The notes under the pieces: generated by a model
Database searches by the model: none
Seen by the model: only the letters and a program-made list of their open reading frames with translations
What the model was told of the DNA's origin: nothing
NCBI GenBank assembly: GCA_964619555.1
Contig: CAZUDV010000004.1
Span: 262,259-326,258 of the forward strand
Reading direction: 5' to 3'
Length of the DNA: 64,000 nt
From: JAGOPY01 sp964619555
Lineage (GTDB): Bacteria; Bacteroidota; Bacteroidia; Bacteroidales; JAGOPY01
Position numbers and translations under genes: made by a program
Part shown: piece after piece, positions 59,598 through 64,000 of the stretch
Layout of the letters: each line of letters starts with the position of its first letter
Position numbering within the stretch: the stretch's first letter is position 1

Positions 59598-62372
59598 TCA
59601 TAATTTGATGATCTTACTTGTATTCAATTCATTGTCAATATTGATCCGGATTAAGTAAATTCCGGCAGGCAAATTGCTGATATCCAGTTCCGGGTTCCTG
59701 GTTCCGGGTTCCTGGTTGAATTTGGCAACCACATTTCCCAGGTAGTCTACTATTTCAATTTTGTAATTTGGGATTTGAGATCTGGAAGACGTAATATGGA
59801 ATTTCCCTGTGGTGGGATTGGGATAGATGCTGACTGTCGACTGCTGACTGCCGACTTCTTCAGGCGGCTCCGGGACTTCCACGAAGATTGAACATTCATA
59901 CGCTCCCATATCGAAAAGGTTCCGCCAGGGGCGGGGAGTACCTTCCAGGTCGTAGTGAGGGGCATAATACATCAATCCGCCAATCGTCACGAAATCTGCT
60001 CCGTAATCGGTGCAGGGACTGTATTGGTCAATATGTAAAGCTTCATCGATAAACCCGGGATCGGCATTGATGTTACCCTCGCCGGTCCAGACGGTTTCGC
60101 CTTCAATATCAGAATACTGACATTGAACTACACTGGATCCTGCAGTAAAAATGGAAGGCCCTGCGGCAGATGCGGTATTACCCCAGATGATGTTGTTAAA
60201 CGCAAATACTTTGGCATCTTCCGCATATATGCCACCTCCGTGCTCCCCACCGTTTTCAGTGATTGTATTATTGATCAGCACGACAGTGTCATTCGGGATA
60301 TACACGTAGGTCCCACCGCCATCGGTGCCTGTGTTATTCTTCAGGATATTGTTCTGTATCACGCAACTGCTCTGGTAGATCGCAATCCCGCCTCCATTCA
60401 TGTAACCACCGGTAAACGTATTCGCTTCAATCAGGTTGTTTTCCACCAACACATCACTCGAGGCATTGTTATCGATCAAGACTCCTGTTCCATATCCCCA
60501 TTTACCTGCAGCCACTTCGATCTCATTGAATGAGATATTATTTCCGGAGATGATCGCAGAGCAGTCCCAAAAAATGCTTAATCCACCGGTGAGGGCTACA
60601 TCGGTGCTGCTACTGACAGTTTTGGCTTTATTATGAGTGATGTCATTATTCCTGATCTGCACATTAGTATGGCCGAAGTCGCTCCTGCATCGCACCCCGC
60701 CTCCGTCGCCACGATACGGGCCTTCTGCCTCGTTCCAGGAAACCTCGTTGTCTTCCATGATCAGATTGTACCAGCAGTCAACCCCGCCACCGTCACCTTC
60801 ATCCAGGCTACTGATGGCTTTATTTTGCTTAATCCTGTTGCCCCTTAGAACTACCCAGGGTATTGGATCGATCGGGCCTCCGGCAAGAACACCTCCTCCC
60901 ATGGTCCAATAGTCATTATGAACTTCGTTGTATTCGATGTGATTGTTGAGCAACTTGCCCCCTGAATATTGGATAAATACACCTCCTCCTCCCCTGAAAA
61001 CCCCCAGGTATATCCCGGTTCCGCCAGTGATGGTGAATCCGAGAAGTACTGAAGTGGTATCCTCTCCTGAGGACATGAACACCACTGAGCAAGTATCCGG
61101 ATTATTTGGCTGGCTGCCGTTGATGATGGTGTTGTTGATGTGGTTGGTGTCGCCGTCCATCATGAAGTTGCTGGCAAGCATGAACGGCTTTCTGCCAAAC
61201 AGGTTGATGTTTTCATAGTAGATCCCGTCGGACACCAGGACGGTATCGCCGTTGGATGCGGCGTTGATGGCTTCCTGGATGGTTGCATAATCTGCGGGTA
61301 CATCGAAAAAAGTCGGATCGTGGTAGATTTCGATCTGGGAAAGATATTCATTGTCATCATTTTCTCCCCCGGCTACGATCAGGTAACCGTCGATCCCGAG
61401 AACAGAATGGTTGATGAGCCCCTGGGTCAGGTAGTCCACCGACCAGGTATTGCTGGCCGGATCATAAATATCGATCACATCGGATGGTAAGCGGTAACCG
61501 CTGCCGGTGAACTCGCCACCGCCGGCAAAGAACGCTTTACCGCTGATATTGGCGCCGTTGGTCTGTGCCGCCCGGGGATCTGAAATCGTAGCGGTTGACC
61601 AGGTATTGGTCTCATAGTCATAAATATCCACCACGTCTGTTGGATGATTATTGGAGGTCACACCACCGGCGATGATCACCTTTTTCCCCACCGTGACCGC
61701 ATTGGCCATGCCCCTCGCCTGCGACAATGTAGCCGTTGACCAGGTTTTGGTAGTGAAATTGTAAATATCCACCCTGTCGGTGGAACTACTTACGCCTTTC
61801 AGCCCCCCGGCGAAAATGGCCATGTCACCCACCACAGCTGATGCGATGCCTTCCCTGGCCATGGAAAGCTCAGCTGTGCTCCATTCACCGGTTTGAACAT
61901 TGTAAATGTCTACCCGTGAGGTCCGGGTGCTGGCCGGATAGATAAATCCACCGGCAATCATGACAGTATCGTGATAACTGACCGAAGTGATGGAAAACCT
62001 GGCCTGTGACAGCGCTTCCACTGTCCATTGCCCGGTCAGGGTGTCGAAGATATCAACCGTGCTATAAGACACTGTAAAGTCAAATCCTCCCGGGAAAATG
62101 ACCTTGGATCCGCAGGTGATACCGCCACCGATGATTTCTCTGGCGACAGAGAGGTCCCCGATAACCTCACAGGTGTTTGTGGTGACGTTATAGGTTTCGA
62201 CGGTGGTCAGGTAATTGGTACCATTGAATCCCCCGGCATAATAGGCTTTGTTGCCAAGGGTTGCAGAACCCATGAACGACTTGGGCCCTGATAAGTTGGT
62301 GTACGTCCACTGCCCGAACGACAGGCAAATGGTGCAAAAGAGAAAGGCTGATAGAAGGGTAAATTTTTTCAT
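59598..62372 (-). CDS. Kelch/beta-helix T9SS type A surface protein
   Basis: 924 residues, signal peptide (MKKFTLLSAFLFCTICLSFGQ). Residues about 22-345 carry seven kelch-type repeats (KVIFPGGFDFT, DTVMIAGGFIYP, DMAIFAGGLKGV, KVIIAGGVTSN), predicting one beta-propeller. Residues about 355-820 form a right-handed parallel beta-helix (DYATIQEAINAASNGDTVLV at its cap, then many N-x-I/V-x-x-N rungs). The tail (STVSIYPNPTTGKFHIT ... AGIYLIRINIDN) is a T9SS type A sorting domain. Three segments of the tail are encoded by repeat-like DNA; see findings. Likely a surface-bound glycan- or matrix-binding protein; no catalytic residues recognised. Confidence 0.88.
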   Translation of the reverse strand: MKKFTLLSAFLFCTICLSFGQWTYTNLSGPKSFMGSATLGNKAYYAGGFNGTNYLTTVETYNVTTNTCEVIGDLSVAREIIGGGITCGSKVIFPGGFDFTVSYSTVDIFDTLTGQWTVEALSQARFSITSVSYHDTVMIAGGFIYPASTRTSRVDIYNVQTGEWSTAELSMAREGIASAVVGDMAIFAGGLKGVSSSTDRVDIYNFTTKTWSTATLSQARGMANAVTVGKKVIIAGGVTSNNHPTDVVDIYDYETNTWSTATISDPRAAQTNGANISGKAFFAGGGEFTGSGYRLPSDVIDIYDPASNTWSVDYLTQGLINHSVLGIDGYLIVAGGENDDNEYLSQIEIYHDPTFFDVPADYATIQEAINAASNGDTVLVSDGIYYENINLFGRKPFMLASNFMMDGDTNHINNTIINGSQPNNPDTCSVVFMSSGEDTTSVLLGFTITGGTGIYLGVFRGGGGVFIQYSGGKLLNNHIEYNEVHNDYWTMGGGVLAGGPIDPIPWVVLRGNRIKQNKAISSLDEGDGGGVDCWYNLIMEDNEVSWNEAEGPYRGDGGGVRCRSDFGHTNVQIRNNDITHNKAKTVSSSTDVALTGGLSIFWDCSAIISGNNISFNEIEVAAGKWGYGTGVLIDNNASSDVLVENNLIEANTFTGGYMNGGGIAIYQSSCVIQNNILKNNTGTDGGGTYVYIPNDTVVLINNTITENGGEHGGGIYAEDAKVFAFNNIIWGNTASAAGPSIFTAGSSVVQCQYSDIEGETVWTGEGNINADPGFIDEALHIDQYSPCTDYGADFVTIGGLMYYAPHYDLEGTPRPWRNLFDMGAYECSIFVEVPEPPEEVGSQQSTVSIYPNPTTGKFHITSSRSQIPNYKIEIVDYLGNVVAKFNQEPGTRNPELDISNLPAGIYLIRINIDNELNTSKIIKL

Positions 62373-62761
62373 GACTGGTAGGTTAATTGTTAAACTGTCA
62401 CATTGTTACATTGTTCTATTGTTCAATTGTTCAATTGTTATATTCTGTAAACCACACAGAATTCTATTGTGTTTCCTATGTGTTCTATTGTGCCTGTGTG
62501 GTTAATCAAATCTAAATTTAATCCCAGGCTCAGGCAGAATTGATTCCGATGAGTGATCGCCGGGAAGCATCTAGGGAACGCGGGGGGCGGTTGAGGGAAA
62601 GTTAACAGTTCCCAGTTCGCAGTTCCCAGTTGGCAGGCAGGAGATGAATGATCATCAGCAGTAATGCGAAACTTTCAGATATGAAATTCAATGGTGTTTG
62701 TTGGACAAATAAATAAATTTCTGGGATTTTATCTAATGACAATAAACTCAATCATGCTTGA
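62373..62761. other. Gene-free region with several short repeats
   Basis: Positions 62384-62446 are an ATTGTTC/ATTGTTA array. At 62450-62459 and 62494-62503 there are perfect 10-bp inverted repeats (AACCACACAG) enclosing two TTCTATTGTG direct repeats. Around 62607-62637 lies a CAGTTCCCAGTTCG-type array. A minus-strand TAGATTTG at 62507-62514 could be the -7 box of the kelch gene, giving a leader of about 130 nt through the repeats. I see no gene here. Confidence 0.7.
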
Positions 62762-63817
62762 TCATCGCGATATGGCAAGTCCTATAAAATTTGATTCCAG
62801 GTCGTAGGGACCACACTCGTAATACATGAATTGGATCGTATCACTGAATAACAGCGATGGATTTTCCATGTTTCCAATCCGGCCCTGGCTGTTGACGAAC
62901 GGATCATCTTCGGAACAGTAAATCGGGTTGCCGGTGTATTTTTCCCAATGAATGCCATCCAGGCTGGTGGCGTAACCGATCGCTTTTAAATCCTCCCGAT
63001 TATGTGTCTTGCTGGCACCATAGTACATTCTGTAACCTTCAGGATGTTTGGATACATTCGCAAGCCATAAAAAGCCATCGTCCCATCCGCCGTTATTTCC
63101 CGGCATCACCACTGGATCACTTTCTGCGAATGGATGCTGAGTGGTCATCGGATCGTTATATTTTTTCCATTTCAAACCGTCCTCAGAGGTTGCCAGACCG
63201 ATATAAAACTCTTTAAAAGTTGCAATATCCCTTCCCCCCGAATAATACATGATAAACCCGCCGTCTTCTGATCTTAGTATTGAAGAGGGTATGATAAAAC
63301 CGGCATCCCATTCTCCTTTTGAACCGGAAACAAGCACAGGAAACTCACTTTTTTTCCAGGGTCCGGCAGGCGACTATGCCGTGGCTCTCCCGGCAGCAGA
63401 ACCGGGGGCGAATGCCATAATATCCTGGGCATTATAGTACATCAGCCACAATGAGTCGGTTTTCAGGACTATCCCCGGCCCTACGGTGATTGCATCGAAT
63501 CCTTCATTATCTGCGGAGACGATGGGGTTGTCATGACTTTTTGTAAAATGCAATCCATCCTTGGATGTGGCAAAACCGATGGCTATGTTGCCCGTTCTGT
63601 TTCCCCCGAGGTAATAGAGGTAGAAAATCCCATTATCGAAAACAATTTGCGGGACCCAGAGAAATAATTCATCCCATGAACCGGGCTCACCGGGGGATAA
63701 GATTGGGTTGCCCTCATAGGCCTTGAATTTCAAAGGTGCTGAAGCGGGATCCTGCCGGCAGGATGGTGCCATGGTGCATGTCAGGATGAGGCAGGCCAGG
63801 ATGAGGTATCGGTTCAT
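62762..63817 (-). pseudogene. GH43/32-like lipoprotein gene interrupted by an in-frame TAG
   Basis: Two frames, 63817-63374 and 63337-62762, are in the same phase and belong to one protein of about 351 residues. The only break is TAG at 63376-63374; the 12 codons between it and the downstream GTG are open (SPAGPWKKSEFP). The N-terminus is a lipoprotein signal (LTCTMAPSC). The body has the repeated pattern of five-bladed GH43/GH32/GH130-type propellers (IAIGFATSKDGLHFTKSH, FYIGLATSEDGLKWKKY, AIGYATSLDGIHWEKYTGNP). Conserved RATA-SPAGPW spans the stop, so one codon has mutated. TAG is an ordinary stop in neighbouring genes, so recoding is unlikely. Confidence 0.85.
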
Positions 63818-63837
63818 TATAAAGTTACTTTCATTCT

Positions 63838-63923
63838 ATCCCTACGGGATGATCGTTTTCAATTGCCCGCTTTCTCCCCGGGATTTCATCCCGGGTTACA
63901 ATATCTGCACCCCTACGGGGTGC
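63838..63923. repeat. REP-like element of three GC hairpins
   Basis: Three successive small hairpins: ATCCC-TAC-GGGAT (63838-63850), CCCGGGAT-TTC-ATCCCGGG (63877-63895) and GCACCCC-TAC-GGGGTGC (63907-63923). Such strings resemble REP elements mobilised by REP-associated tyrosine transposases, which are common in Bacteroidota. No transposase is in the window. Confidence 0.75.
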
Positions 63924-63960
63924 CTCCAAACCGACAACTGACCATGCTCAGTTTCCTCCT

Positions 63961-63982
63961 CCCTCCCCCTATTGGGGGAGGG
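63961..63982. repeat. GC inverted repeat at the right edge
   Basis: CCCTCCCCC and GGGGGAGGG are exact complements around a TATT loop. It is adjacent to the REP-like element and followed by G-rich sequence to the window end. Confidence 0.8.
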
Positions 63983-64000
63983 CCGGGGAGGGGGCTGACC

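Noticed and set aside
63374..63376. TAG read as a sense codon (code change)
   Set aside because: TAG ends ordinary full-length genes here (3411-5507, glgB, M1 peptidase), so it is a normal stop.

Overview
The window comes from a member of the Bacteroidota, most likely an uncultivated Bacteroidales or Marinilabiliales-type lineage. Six or more proteins end in type IX secretion (T9SS) type A sorting domains, and one ends in a gliding-motility-associated (type B) domain. Several genes have the Bacteroidota -7 promoter word TANNTTTG. There is also an RRM protein, an OMP_b-brl_3/TonB-type receptor and LytS/LytTR signalling. No rRNA, tRNA or CRISPR array was seen.

Layout. 1-11.8 kb: a CBM9-like secreted protein running off the left edge, a TPR/LuxR-HTH membrane regulator, two large T9SS propeller proteins, two methyltransferases, a small OM barrel and a Reg_prop propeller protein. 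11.85-17.2 kb: a SulP transporter, then a glycan/lipid-carrier group (UPF0104 membrane protein, GT2, divergent GT39). 17.3-24.2 kb: a 1249-residue T9SS type B adhesin-like protein, a small secreted protein, and an operon of LytS kinase, LytTR regulator and a tandem CBM20-like lipoprotein. 24.2-28.6 kb: SDR, sulfotransferase, DUF1214 protein and a second SDR, with a near-perfect 24-bp dyad upstream of the first SDR. 28.8-32.7 kb: a redox operon of a small Cys-rich protein, DsrC, a DsrM/NarI-like cytochrome b and a DsrK/HdrD-like Fe-S protein, followed by a cysteine desulfurase family enzyme; no DsrAB is visible. 32.7-42.5 kb: RRM protein, T9SS PKD protein, POT/MFS transporter, secreted protein plus OM receptor, and an SpmA/SpmB-like protein.

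42.5-51.6 kb is the most striking region. It is a seven-gene minus-strand operon resembling a chaperone-usher fimbrial system built from unusual parts: three DUF4402 proteins of identical length (171 aa), a PapD-like chaperone, a T9SS-tailed protein, a usher-like OM barrel fused to a C-terminal SPOR domain, and a beta-helix protein that could be an adhesin. Bacteroidota usually build type V (FimA/Mfa1) pili, so this is my leading candidate for a little-described system.

51.9-64 kb: T9SS M1 peptidase, double-cupin radical SAM/SPASM protein, glycogen branching enzyme, a four-helix-bundle gene, an RHH/MazF toxin-antitoxin pair, a response regulator lacking its DNA-binding domain, a kelch/beta-helix T9SS protein, and a GH43/32-like lipoprotein interrupted by one in-frame TAG.

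Across the whole window, short word-like repeats fill intergenic gaps, supply stop codons to genes, and in two places appear to have entered coding sequence in frame. The main ones are a 12-bp unit at five loci, a 24-bp C-rich unit at three loci, a 30-bp palindrome at two loci, AATTGTTC-type arrays, and a REP-like triple hairpin at the right end.
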